Shown: one piece after another, positions 1-6,359 of the stretch
Numbering within the stretch: the first letter of the stretch is position 1
Layout: every line of letters begins with the position of its first letter
Source of the DNA: CAJXSD01 sp964633145
Lineage (GTDB): Bacteria > Pseudomonadota > Alphaproteobacteria > Rhodobacterales > Rhodobacteraceae
Direction: 5' to 3'
Length of the DNA stretch: 15,658 nt
Assembly: GCA_964633145.1 (NCBI GenBank)
Contig: CAZWFE010000047.1
Span: 1-15,658 of the forward strand
The notes under the pieces: generated by a model
Databases searched by the model: none
Seen by the model: the letters and a program-made list of their open reading frames with translations, nothing else
What the model was told of the DNA's origin: nothing
Translations under genes and position numbers: made by a program

Positions 1-28
1 CGCTGCCGGTGAAGGGGCTTTTACGCAT
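1..28 (-). CDS. Possible 5' end of IS3-family transposase OrfA (partial)
   Basis: Nine codons read leftward off the window edge from an ATG at 28-26 and give MRKSPFTGS. This is the usual opening of IS3-family OrfA proteins, which typically begin Met, two basic residues, Ser, any residue, Phe, Thr/Ser and run into a helix-turn-helix. OrfA binds the element's ends and is joined to OrfB by frameshifting. No convincing ribosome binding site lies at the right distance; an AGGGG sits about 20 bases upstream, and an in-frame TTG closer to it is an alternative start. With only nine residues the call rests on a short motif and could be chance. Confidence 0.38.
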
Positions 29-110
29 ACCACCAAAAACCCGCAACCCCTAAAATACACTTTTTTCATCTTTTTTCAAAAAAAATCATCGCATGCCTCT
101 TTTTTCATAA

Positions 111-150
111 AGTTACCCACAGATTCAGTGAGTTATCCACAGAACTCAGG
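111..150. repeat. Two tandem ~20-bp repeats carrying DnaA-box-like 9-mers
   Basis: AGTTACCCACAGATTCAG (from 111) is followed exactly 20 bp later by AGTTATCCACAGAACTCAG (from 131). The second contains TTATCCACA (133-141), the consensus DnaA box; the first, TTACCCACA (113-121), differs at one base. The DNA to the left (59-110) is strongly AT-rich with three CTTTTTTCA-like runs. The arrangement looks like origin architecture, but it also sits just upstream of a likely transposase start. It may therefore belong to an insertion-sequence end, where DnaA boxes are known in some elements such as IS50. Confidence 0.5.
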
Positions 151-168
151 GTCATTTTTGGCAATTCA
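148..168. mobile_element. Candidate terminal inverted repeat of the left-edge insertion sequence
   Basis: Read on the minus strand from 168, the sequence starts TGAATTGCC and continues into GACCC. This resembles the TGA(A/C)(C/T)TGCC-type ends of several IS3-group elements. It lies about 140 bp upstream of the probable OrfA start, somewhat far for this family. The other end is outside the window, so neither the inverted repeat partner nor a target duplication can be verified. If correct, the insertion sequence covers 1-168 and native DNA begins at 169. Confidence 0.22.
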
Positions 169-246
169 GACGAATCTGGGTGGAATCATCCTAGGAATCA
201 GGTGCCGGAATCGCAGGCTGCAAAATGCTGTTGAACCTATACATGA

Positions 247-266
247 TAAAACCGCCCCTTACGGGC
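247..266 (-). terminator. Intrinsic terminator downstream of the lipoprotein gene
   Basis: On the minus strand GCCC, loop GTAAG, GGGC (266 to 254) is followed by GG and a TTTTAT run (251-246). It lies about 45 bp past the lipoprotein stop. The GC stem is short and the U-run only four long, so strength is uncertain. Confidence 0.45.
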
Positions 267-311
267 CCATTGGGGGATCCATTCAGCGTTCAGTTTCCCG
301 AATACAGCCGC

Positions 312-1154
312 CTACTGTTTTCCATAGAACACGCCGGTATAGGCGGTGCCTGTCGTTTGCGACCGCACAATGCCCGCCACGCCAGTGGATTTTTCGCCCA
401 TAATTTGGCCCTGCATCAATCCGCTGACTTGTGTGCCCGAAATTGTTCCGATGGACACAGACGACGATGCCAGACCGCCTGTTGCTGGATCTAGGGTGAT
501 ATCACTGACGCTGAATTGAAATTTCGACATATCCGCGGTGGTCAATCGCCCCTGCGGTGTCCCGCCTGCAAAATCAAGCGTCAGGGCAAAGCTGCCTGTT
601 TCCTGCGTTTCTAGGGGATCCGCGCCAGTGACAGGGATCGATTGGAACACCTGCGCCTTGCCCGCGTAAGTGACATTGGATTGCGGCAGCGATACCGGTT
701 TCGTCCCCACCGCCAAATTGGCGCGACCGATATTTTCATTTTCGACCAACACGACCGATGCAATTTCGTTATTCCCCAATACCACGCCATTGGACACAAG
801 GGTGATTTGATTGCCATCACCAGACTGGCCCGTCAGCGTTTGGGTATAATATCCCTGCGCACTGCTGCTGGTTGGTGTGGTGATAACGTAATTTTGTGTT
901 CTTAACGTGTCGGCCAGCGTCAATGTTTCAACAAACCCTTTATACACAAGCCCATCGGTGGTTTCGAACTGAACAACGCTAGAGCCATCAGCCAAAGACG
1001 AAAGCACAGCGTAGGGAATGGTGCCCACATTTTGTGTTGGCCCAGGATCTGGCGTCGGTGTTGGACTGACAGGGTTTACAGGCCCCTCAGATCCGCCCCC
1101 ACAGGCGGCCAGTGTCAAAATCAAAGTAGATGCAATAAAAGAATAAAAACGCAT
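312..1154 (-). CDS. Secreted lipoprotein with TbpB-like beta-barrel domain
   Basis: The protein begins MRFYSF and carries a lipoprotein signal peptide ending in the lipobox LAAC, with Cys at residue 18, so it should be lipidated and anchored in a membrane. A Gly/Ser/Pro-rich linker (about 19-42) follows. The rest is beta-rich. The C-terminal half (about 165-280) has the alternating pattern of transferrin-binding-protein-B-like barrel domains: YAGKAQV, GSFALTLDF, several G-rich strands, and a closing GVFYG. I chose this ATG rather than the in-frame one 15 bases upstream (1169) because it gives a standard signal peptide with Arg at position 2. Such proteins are common in Rhodobacteraceae; iron or haem capture is known for some relatives, but no ligand can be read here. 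It stands alone. Confidence 0.75.
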   Translation of the reverse strand: MRFYSFIASTLILTLAACGGGSEGPVNPVSPTPTPDPGPTQNVGTIPYAVLSSLADGSSVVQFETTDGLVYKGFVETLTLADTLRTQNYVITTPTSSSAQGYYTQTLTGQSGDGNQITLVSNGVVLGNNEIASVVLVENENIGRANLAVGTKPVSLPQSNVTYAGKAQVFQSIPVTGADPLETQETGSFALTLDFAGGTPQGRLTTADMSKFQFSVSDITLDPATGGLASSSVSIGTISGTQVSGLMQGQIMGEKSTGVAGIVRSQTTGTAYTGVFYGKQ

Positions 1155-1228
1155 AACGCAAATAACCAACCCTGTTTAAAGCAGATTATCAAAATACGTT
1201 ATGCGTTACGACCAAAACATATCTACAA

Positions 1229-1260
1229 TTTTGCAAAGATGTTTTTTAATTTTTGCAAAG
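1229..1260. repeat. Pair of palindromic TTTTGCAAAG direct repeats
   Basis: TTTTGCAAAG occurs at 1229-1238 and again at 1251-1260, 22 bp (about two helical turns) apart. Each contains the perfect 8-bp palindrome TTTGCAAA. They sit between the lipoprotein start and the end of the yghU-like gene, so they could be operator half-sites for the lipoprotein promoter. The second copy also forms the outer part of the neighbouring hairpin. Confidence 0.4.
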
Positions 1261-1286
1261 TGGCCAATTAAGCTTGGCCAACTTTG
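1256..1286 (-). terminator. Long hairpin straddling the yghU stop codon
   Basis: Arms 1256-1267 and 1274-1286 pair over 12 bp with one bulged A (1281): CAAAG plus TGGCCAA against TTGGCCA plus CTTTG. The six-base loop holds the TAA stop of the oxidoreductase gene. There is no U-run after the stem on the minus strand, so it is a transcript-end or stabilising structure rather than a classic intrinsic terminator. Confidence 0.4.
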
Positions 1287-2137
1287 TCCTGTGTTTTCGT
1301 GTCGAAATCAGATGCATCGTGGCGTTCGTGTAATTGCATCGCAGGATCACCATGCAGCCGGTTGACCATACGCCCACGCCGCACCGCATCACGCGCATCA
1401 ATCTGTTCGGCCCAGCGCAGAACATTTTTATAGGACGTCACATCCAGAAATTCCGCTGCATCATATTGGCGGCCCAAAACCAATTGACCGTACCATGGCC
1501 AAATGGCGATGTCGGCAATCGTGTATTCATCGCCAACCATATATTGTGATTGGGCAAGGTGTTTGTCCAATACGTCCAACTGGCGTTTGACCTCCATCGT
1601 GAAACGATCGATGGGATATTCCATTTTAAAGGGCGCATAGGCATAAAAGTGGCCGAATCCACCGCCCAAATAGGGCGCGCTGCCCATTTGCCAAAACAGC
1701 CAATTCATACACTGCGTTTTCGCGACCAAATCTTGGGGCAAAAATGCCCCAAAGCGTTCCGCCAGATAAAGCAGAATCGATGCAGATTCGAAAACATGCA
1801 GATCGGGCGATTGCGTGGTATCGATCAGGGCCGGAATTTTTGAATTCGGGTTGACCGCGACAAAACCGCTGGAAAACTGTTCGCCATTGCCAATGTGGAT
1901 GGGCCATGCATCATATTCGGCACCACTGTGGCCGGCGGCCAACAGCTCTTCGAACATGATTGTGACCTTAACGCCATTCGGGGTGGCCAGTGAATGCAAT
2001 TGAAACGGATGTTTGCCGCGGGGCAATTCCGCATCATGCGTGGGCCCAGAGATGGGCCGGTTCACAGATTGAAATGCGCCCCCATTTGGTTGTTCCCATG
2101 TCCAAACCTTTGGCGGCGTGTATGTCGTATCTGTCAT
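1268..2137 (-). CDS. yghU: YghU-type glutathione-dependent disulfide-bond oxidoreductase
   Basis: This 289-residue protein matches Escherichia coli YghU (about 288 residues) almost end to end. It has a glutathione-S-transferase fold: thioredoxin-like domain about 44-130 and all-helical domain about 140-260. Thr52-Pro53-Asn54 fall in the glutathione-binding loop exactly where YghU has its TPN, in place of a catalytic Tyr/Ser/Cys. FESASILLYLAE (from 116) is the helix that holds the gamma-glutamyl end. FGAFLPQ, GGGFGHFYAYAP, DEYTIADIAIWPW and the C-terminal LHERHDASDF are family signatures. YghU reduces disulfides such as 2-hydroxyethyl disulfide with two bound glutathiones, in the cytoplasm. 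An AAGGGG 11 bases before the ATG is the likely ribosome binding site. It is separated from the dehydrogenase gene upstream by 87 bp of structured DNA and is probably a general thiol-redox gene. Confidence 0.92.
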   Translation of the reverse strand: MTDTTYTPPKVWTWEQPNGGAFQSVNRPISGPTHDAELPRGKHPFQLHSLATPNGVKVTIMFEELLAAGHSGAEYDAWPIHIGNGEQFSSGFVAVNPNSKIPALIDTTQSPDLHVFESASILLYLAERFGAFLPQDLVAKTQCMNWLFWQMGSAPYLGGGFGHFYAYAPFKMEYPIDRFTMEVKRQLDVLDKHLAQSQYMVGDEYTIADIAIWPWYGQLVLGRQYDAAEFLDVTSYKNVLRWAEQIDARDAVRRGRMVNRLHGDPAMQLHERHDASDFDTKTQDKVGQA

Positions 2138-2146
2138 GTGTGTGAT

Positions 2147-2207
2147 GGCCCCTTATGTTAAACCTAGGCCTAGATTTAGGTCAGTGGAACTGATCCCTCA
2201 AGGGGCC
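2147..2207 (-). promoter_or_regulatory. Nested inverted repeats in the yghU leader, covering the ribosome binding site
   Basis: GGCCCCTT (2147-2154) and AAGGGGCC (2200-2207) are perfect complements. Between them lie a perfect 10-bp palindrome CTAGGCCTAG (2164-2173) and a small hairpin TCAGT-GGA-ACTGA (2181-2193). In a minus-strand transcript the AAGGGG expected to act as the ribosome binding site would be paired with the 5' arm. The element could be a regulated leader, an operator set, or read-through termination after the dehydrogenase gene. Confidence 0.4.
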
Positions 2208-2224
2208 GACACAAACGAATGTCA

Positions 2225-3121
2225 TTATTCTAGACGGGCGGGGAATCCATCGGCACGCAGATCAGTATCCAACAGGTCTTCTAGCAGCTTGGCAATCATT
2301 GGCGATTGCGCATCCCCACCGAACGCCGCTTTGGCCGCAACATAGGTTTGATTTGTCACCCCTGCCAAATCCAACGGCACGCCAAATTCGCGCCCAAAAT
2401 CCAATGCAAAGCCCAAGTCTTTCAACGCAAGGTCAATGTTAAAGGCCACATCATACGATCCGTTCAAAATCAACGCACCCTCGGTTTCATGGACAAATGA
2501 CGTCCCCGAACTGGCAGCAATCGCATTCCAAGACTGCGCCAAGTCCAATCCACCACGTTTGGCCAGCATCAATGCCTCGGCGCTGGCTTTTAGATGGATA
2601 AAGGCCAGCATGTTTGTGATCACCTTGATGATCGACGCAGATCCCAGTGGCCCCATGTGGAACACTTTGTTTCCCATCGCCTCAAACGCGGGCCAATGCA
2701 GATCGACCATATCTTGGTCGCCGCCGGGTAACATGGTGATTTCACCACGCGCGGCCAAATGCACGCCCCCTGTGACAGGCAGTTCCAACATGCGCACATC
2801 ATGATCGCCCGCCACTTGGGCAAATTTCAAAACATCATCGCGACCCAATGTGGACATTTCGATCCAATGTTTGCCCGCCATATGGGGCAGAATTTCGGAT
2901 AGCACCACCTCACTTACACGCGGCGATGGCAGGCATGTGATAACATGGTCCGCACTTTGTGCGACTTGCGCTGCACTGTCGGCCAAAGTGGCGCCCTGTT
3001 CTATCAGCGTTTTTGCCGCGTCGGGGTTGACGTCATAGACAGTAACGGAAAACCCCGCCTTTAATAAACAGGCCGCACAATTTGCCCCTAGGTTTCCTAG
3101 GCCAATATACCCATAGTGCAT
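2225..3121 (-). CDS. 3-hydroxyisobutyrate-dehydrogenase-like NAD(P)-dependent oxidoreductase
   Basis: This is a beta-hydroxyacid dehydrogenase of 298 residues, the usual family length. The N-terminal Rossmann fold opens with GLGNLG (7-12), and beta-2 ends in Asp30 (VYD), which favours NAD+ over NADP+. The substrate-binding motif ELPVTGG (113-119) is a variant of the family DxPVSGG, followed by ARGEITMLPGG. The catalytic Lys166 and Asn170 are in the GSASIIKVITN stretch. The C-terminal helical domain (about 165-290) is complete. Such enzymes oxidise or reduce short 3-hydroxy acids in the cytoplasm; the exact substrate cannot be read. The start is fixed by AGGAGA six bases before the ATG, overlapping the TAG stop of the methyltransferase gene upstream (9-bp gap), so the two are translationally coupled and probably act in one pathway. 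Confidence 0.88.
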   Translation of the reverse strand: MHYGYIGLGNLGANCAACLLKAGFSVTVYDVNPDAAKTLIEQGATLADSAAQVAQSADHVITCLPSPRVSEVVLSEILPHMAGKHWIEMSTLGRDDVLKFAQVAGDHDVRMLELPVTGGVHLAARGEITMLPGGDQDMVDLHWPAFEAMGNKVFHMGPLGSASIIKVITNMLAFIHLKASAEALMLAKRGGLDLAQSWNAIAASSGTSFVHETEGALILNGSYDVAFNIDLALKDLGFALDFGREFGVPLDLAGVTNQTYVAAKAAFGGDAQSPMIAKLLEDLLDTDLRADGFPARLE

Positions 3122-3130
3122 GTCGCTCTC

Positions 3131-4684
3131 CTATTGGAAATAGATGTTATAGTTTTTGCGAATGATATCATCCAAGTCGGGATCAATCATTCGACCTGCA
3201 CTGTCTAGAATTTCATTTTTGCGTGCAATCGCTTTTTCAATCAAAATGGGACGATCTGCTTCGACCCATTCTTTGGGGCTCATCCGGTTTCCAAGGGCGG
3301 GATAGATATATTCTGTTTGCATCAGCGCCAATGTCTGCTCTGATCCCAGATAATGACCGGGACCGCCCAGACAGACCTGTTTCATCGCCTCGATCGATAC
3401 GCTGTCGGGGGTGACATCAATGCCGCGCACTGTGCGCAACACCTGACCCAAAATGTCGTCACCCAAGACCAAGCTTTCTAAACAGAATCCCAACAGCGAT
3501 GCATGCATGCCCACTGATTCATACACCATGTTCAGACCAGATAGACCCGCCATCACATTTGTAATGCCCTGTTCCCAGCCAGCCTGCATATCTGGCAATT
3601 TGGAATCACTGATCCCCGCAGCCGCCCCACCGGGCAAGCCATAGAATTGATGCATCTGCGCGCAGCCTGCCGTCAGCAGCGCCTGTTCGGCTGAACCACC
3701 CGACATCGCGCCCGTGCGCAAATCGGACACAAATGGCCAAGTCCCAAAAATCGCGGGATGCCCTGGCTTGATCGAATTGACATACACAACGCCTGCCAAA
3801 CATTCCGCCACAGCCTGAACAATCGCCAAGGCAATCGGCGCAGGCGCGGTTGCCCCCGCCTGCCCCGCTGACAACAGCAGCACGGGCATGCCTGCGGCGA
3901 TACAGTGTTCCATCGCCGTGCAGCTTTCTTCGGCGAATTTCATCGGCGGTACGACAAAGCAGTTTGAATTCGAAATAAAGGGGCGTTCCCGCCAAGCCTG
4001 TTCCGACCCTGCGATGGTGTGGATCATATCCATACAAGGTGCCACATGCGAGGGGTCAGAAAACGATGTGCCCACATGTTTTTTTGTTCCTGAGCAGGCC
4101 GCATAGATGGTGTTCAAATCCATTTCCAGATTGTCAGTGATGTCGCGACACACCATGGCCCGTTGGAAAAAATGAACGTTGTCCAGATTTTGCGTAATAC
4201 GCGCCGCATCAAACAAATCCTGCGCGGTTGAATCGCGGTATGTATTGGTTTCCAAATCCACCACATGCACCGCAGCGCCTGCGGTTCCGAAATGGACATT
4301 TGTCCCACTTAGATGCAGATCATATTTCGGATCACGCCCATGCAGGGTGATATCGCGCGCAGCAAGCGCCAACATATCTTCGACCAATGCGCGGGGGAAC
4401 CGCAGGCGACCATCGTCACCCAAAATCGCGCCGGCCTTGGTCATAGCATCAACACCCGATTGCGGTGCCTGTGACAGGCCGATTTGTTCCAGCGCATCTA
4501 GCGCCGCTTGGTGGATCTGTTCCTGTGCTGCTGGTGTCAGCGGCTTATAGGCCCCACCCGGCAATCCTGCACGGACTGGGCGTAGGTGTTCGGCCAAAGG
4601 CGCGGTCCGTTCAGCGCGGCGCGCATTGCGCCCACCTTGGCGTGCAGCACGGCGTGGCGCGCAGGTTTCCGTGTCCTGTGTCAT
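3131..4684 (-). CDS. MttB-family (trimethylamine methyltransferase-like) protein, non-pyrrolysine
   Basis: The 517-residue protein belongs to the MttB superfamily (COG5598) across about 45-510: GGAYKPLT, HGRDPKYDLHLSG, FGTAGAAVHVVDLET and later the GSEQTLALMQTEYIYP region. Members transfer a methyl group from a quaternary or tertiary amine to a corrinoid protein. The founding MttB uses pyrrolysine encoded by an in-frame TAG; here the frame has no internal TAG, placing it with betaine- and carnitine-type relatives such as MtgB. No corrinoid protein or second methyltransferase is nearby. The first 30 residues are Arg-rich and low complexity. I chose the ATG at 4684 (MTQDTE): a run of GGGGG precedes it at good spacing, and this run lies inside the codons of the alternative ATG at 4696. 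It is first in an operon with the dehydrogenase and divergent from the LysR gene. Confidence 0.85.
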   Translation of the reverse strand: MTQDTETCAPRRAARQGGRNARRAERTAPLAEHLRPVRAGLPGGAYKPLTPAAQEQIHQAALDALEQIGLSQAPQSGVDAMTKAGAILGDDGRLRFPRALVEDMLALAARDITLHGRDPKYDLHLSGTNVHFGTAGAAVHVVDLETNTYRDSTAQDLFDAARITQNLDNVHFFQRAMVCRDITDNLEMDLNTIYAACSGTKKHVGTSFSDPSHVAPCMDMIHTIAGSEQAWRERPFISNSNCFVVPPMKFAEESCTAMEHCIAAGMPVLLLSAGQAGATAPAPIALAIVQAVAECLAGVVYVNSIKPGHPAIFGTWPFVSDLRTGAMSGGSAEQALLTAGCAQMHQFYGLPGGAAAGISDSKLPDMQAGWEQGITNVMAGLSGLNMVYESVGMHASLLGFCLESLVLGDDILGQVLRTVRGIDVTPDSVSIEAMKQVCLGGPGHYLGSEQTLALMQTEYIYPALGNRMSPKEWVEADRPILIEKAIARKNEILDSAGRMIDPDLDDIIRKNYNIYFQ

Positions 4685-4761
4685 AATGACCCCCATCGAA
4701 TATCAATGGTGAAATTATGCTTAGGAAACTGTTGCAAACAATCACAAATTTTGCAGTATAT

Positions 4762-4780
4762 TAATCGATATTATCGATTA
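4762..4780. promoter_or_regulatory. LysR-type operator: perfect inverted repeat with ATC-N9-GAT
   Basis: TAATCGAT, spacer ATT, ATCGATTA is a perfect 8+3+8 palindrome. It contains the LysR-family T-N11-A core (T4765 to A4777) in the ATC-N9-GAT form. It ends 8 bp before the LysR start codon and lies about 80 bp from the methyltransferase start on the other strand. This is the textbook position for autorepression of the regulator and activation of the divergent operon. Confidence 0.72.
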
Positions 4781-4788
4781 GGTGTGCC

Positions 4789-5637
4789 ATGCAGATTGAA
4801 CTTATTGACACGTTTCTGGATTTGATTGACAGCCGCAGCTTTAATAAAACTGCCGAACGCCTAGGGATTACCCAATCCACTGTTTCGGCCCGCGTCAAAT
4901 CGTTGGAAACCCAAGTGGGAAAAACCCTGTTTCATCGTTCCAGATCAGGCACCGAAATCACACCCGCAGGCACGGCATTTGAACCACACGCGCGGGGGCT
5001 GCGCCACAGCTGGAGCGAAGCCCTGAGGGCAACATCACGCAGCGGCAATACCGCGGTTGCGTTGCGCATTGGGTTACAAATTGATCTGGCCGCCACGCAT
5101 ATTGGGGATTGGGTTGATGGGTTTCAAAAGCAATTTAAAAAAACGGCATTCTACCTTGAACTGGACTATTCGAACCAAATGTGCAGTGATTTATTAACCG
5201 GAACCCTAGATTTCGCTGTATTGTACACACCGCGCTATTACCCTGATTTACACTTTGAAACGCTGGGGGCCGTACGCTTTGTCATGGTATCGACGGATGC
5301 GACCCGCTTGGATCAGGTCAAAACCCACACCTTTATTACAGCGAATTACGCCCCAGCCTTTGATCGTCAGCAACAACAAATGTTGCCTGATTTGGCCAAT
5401 TCGCGCGTATCAAGCGGGTTGAACGCGGCGGTGATGGGATTGATTACCAGCATCGGCGGCACAGCCTATGTCCTAGAAGAAACCGCAACATGGCTGTCTG
5501 ATACAAATCAGGCACATGTGGTCACTGATGCGCCGATCCTTGAACAATCGGTGTATTGCGGGTTCCATGTCCGCCATCGGTATTCGCATGTCCATTTGAA
5601 ACTACGCGATACAGTCAAAGGCTATCTGCAAGGTTAA
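4789..5637 (+). CDS. LysR-family transcriptional regulator
   Basis: The protein has 282 residues, slightly short for the family. The N-terminal winged helix-turn-helix (about 1-62) is clear: FLDLIDSRSFNKTAERL, then GITQSTVSARVKSLE as the recognition region, then the GKTLFHRSRSG wing and ITPAG. The remaining part (about 88-280) is the periplasmic-binding-like effector domain, with weaker conservation, as usual. It is transcribed away from the MttB-like/dehydrogenase operon and towards the nitroreductase-like gene, with a perfect LysR-type palindrome just upstream. It therefore probably controls itself and the divergent operon in response to a pathway compound, and may co-transcribe the nitroreductase gene 50 bp downstream. 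The effector is unknown. AGGTG eight bases or so before the ATG is an acceptable ribosome binding site. Confidence 0.93.
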   Translation: MQIELIDTFLDLIDSRSFNKTAERLGITQSTVSARVKSLETQVGKTLFHRSRSGTEITPAGTAFEPHARGLRHSWSEALRATSRSGNTAVALRIGLQIDLAATHIGDWVDGFQKQFKKTAFYLELDYSNQMCSDLLTGTLDFAVLYTPRYYPDLHFETLGAVRFVMVSTDATRLDQVKTHTFITANYAPAFDRQQQQMLPDLANSRVSSGLNAAVMGLITSIGGTAYVLEETATWLSDTNQAHVVTDAPILEQSVYCGFHVRHRYSHVHLKLRDTVKGYLQG

Positions 5638-5645
5638 TTTGACTT

Positions 5646-5667
5646 GATCTAGGACCTATGTAAGATC
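5646..5667. promoter_or_regulatory. Imperfect dyad upstream of the nitroreductase gene
   Basis: GATCT (5646-5650) and AGATC (5663-5667) form an inverted repeat with 12 bases between, inside which TAGGACCTA (5650-5658) is itself symmetric around its central A. It lies 20 bp before the nitroreductase start. It may be an operator or a weak transcript structure; there is no U-run. Confidence 0.25.
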
Positions 5668-5687
5668 ACCCAAAAACGAGAGAATAA

Positions 5688-6359
5688 ATGGCCTATACAC
5701 CAATAGATTTACCGCATCGCGTTCAACGCAGCGAAAACGACATGATCAAAGCGTCACAGGACTATCTAGAGTACATGCGCAAGCGTCATTCTGTGCGCGA
5801 TTATGCGGATACACCCGTTCCATCCATCGTAATCGAAAATATTCTAGCCACGGCCGTCACTGCCCCCAGTGGTGCAAACCGTCAGCCATGGCATTTCGTC
5901 GCCATTTCGAACCCAGACATGAAACAACAAATCCGCACCGCTGCCGAGGACGAAGAAAAACAATTCTATGATGGCGGCGCAGGGGATGCATGGTTGTCGG
6001 CCTTGGAACCCATCGGAACTGGGGTGTCAAAACCCCATCTCACCGATGCCCCATGGTTGATTGTCGTCTTTGCCGAACGCTATGGCCTGAACCCTGATGG
6101 CAGCCGATACAAAAATTACTACATCAATGAAAGCGTAGGGATCGCAACAGGCATGCTAATTTCGGCGATCCATAATGCAGGTTTGGTCTGTTTGGAACAT
6201 ACACCAAACCCGATGAAATTTTTGAACGAACTGTGCAACCGGCCTGCGAACGAAAAACCCGTCATGATTCTGCCGGTGGGATATCCTGCGGTGAACACGA
6301 CGATACCCCAAGCCGCCAAAATCAAAAAACCCCTAGAACAGGTTATAACCGTTTTCTAG
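5688..6359 (+). CDS. Iodotyrosine-deiodinase-like flavoprotein of the nitroreductase family
   Basis: This is an FMN-dependent nitroreductase-fold protein of 223 residues. The FMN-phosphate region RKRHSVRDY (31-39) and APSGANRQPWHF (59-70) are typical. Unlike generic nitroreductases it carries the active-site lid of iodotyrosine deiodinase. Glu90, Tyr94 and Lys115 align with human IYD Glu157, Tyr161 and Lys182, with the same 4- and 21-residue spacings; in IYD these clamp the zwitterion of a halotyrosine. The C-terminal part (NESVGIATGMLISAIHNAGL, RPANEKPVMILPVGYP, KKPLEQ) also tracks IYD. The family reductively removes iodide or bromide from tyrosine; bacterial homologues with this activity are known. 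It follows the LysR gene, with a GAGAG ribosome binding site, and its stop codon overlaps the stop of the convergent ABC ATPase gene at CTAG (6356-6359). The natural substrate is not provable here. Confidence 0.82.
   Translation: MAYTPIDLPHRVQRSENDMIKASQDYLEYMRKRHSVRDYADTPVPSIVIENILATAVTAPSGANRQPWHFVAISNPDMKQQIRTAAEDEEKQFYDGGAGDAWLSALEPIGTGVSKPHLTDAPWLIVVFAERYGLNPDGSRYKNYYINESVGIATGMLISAIHNAGLVCLEHTPNPMKFLNELCNRPANEKPVMILPVGYPAVNTTIPQAAKIKKPLEQVITVF

Noticed and set aside
59..141. Chromosomal replication origin
   Set aside because: Only two DnaA-box-like sites are present, and none of the usual alphaproteobacterial origin neighbours (hemE, rho, maf, aroE, dnaA) is nearby; kept only as a finding about repeats.
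128..403. A 91-codon plus-strand frame starting at GTG near the left edge
   Set aside because: It starts within the DnaA-box repeats, runs antisense into the lipoprotein gene and has no family resemblance.
3131..4684. Pyrrolysine-containing trimethylamine methyltransferase
   Set aside because: There is no in-frame TAG before the terminal stop, so it cannot be the Pyl-dependent form.
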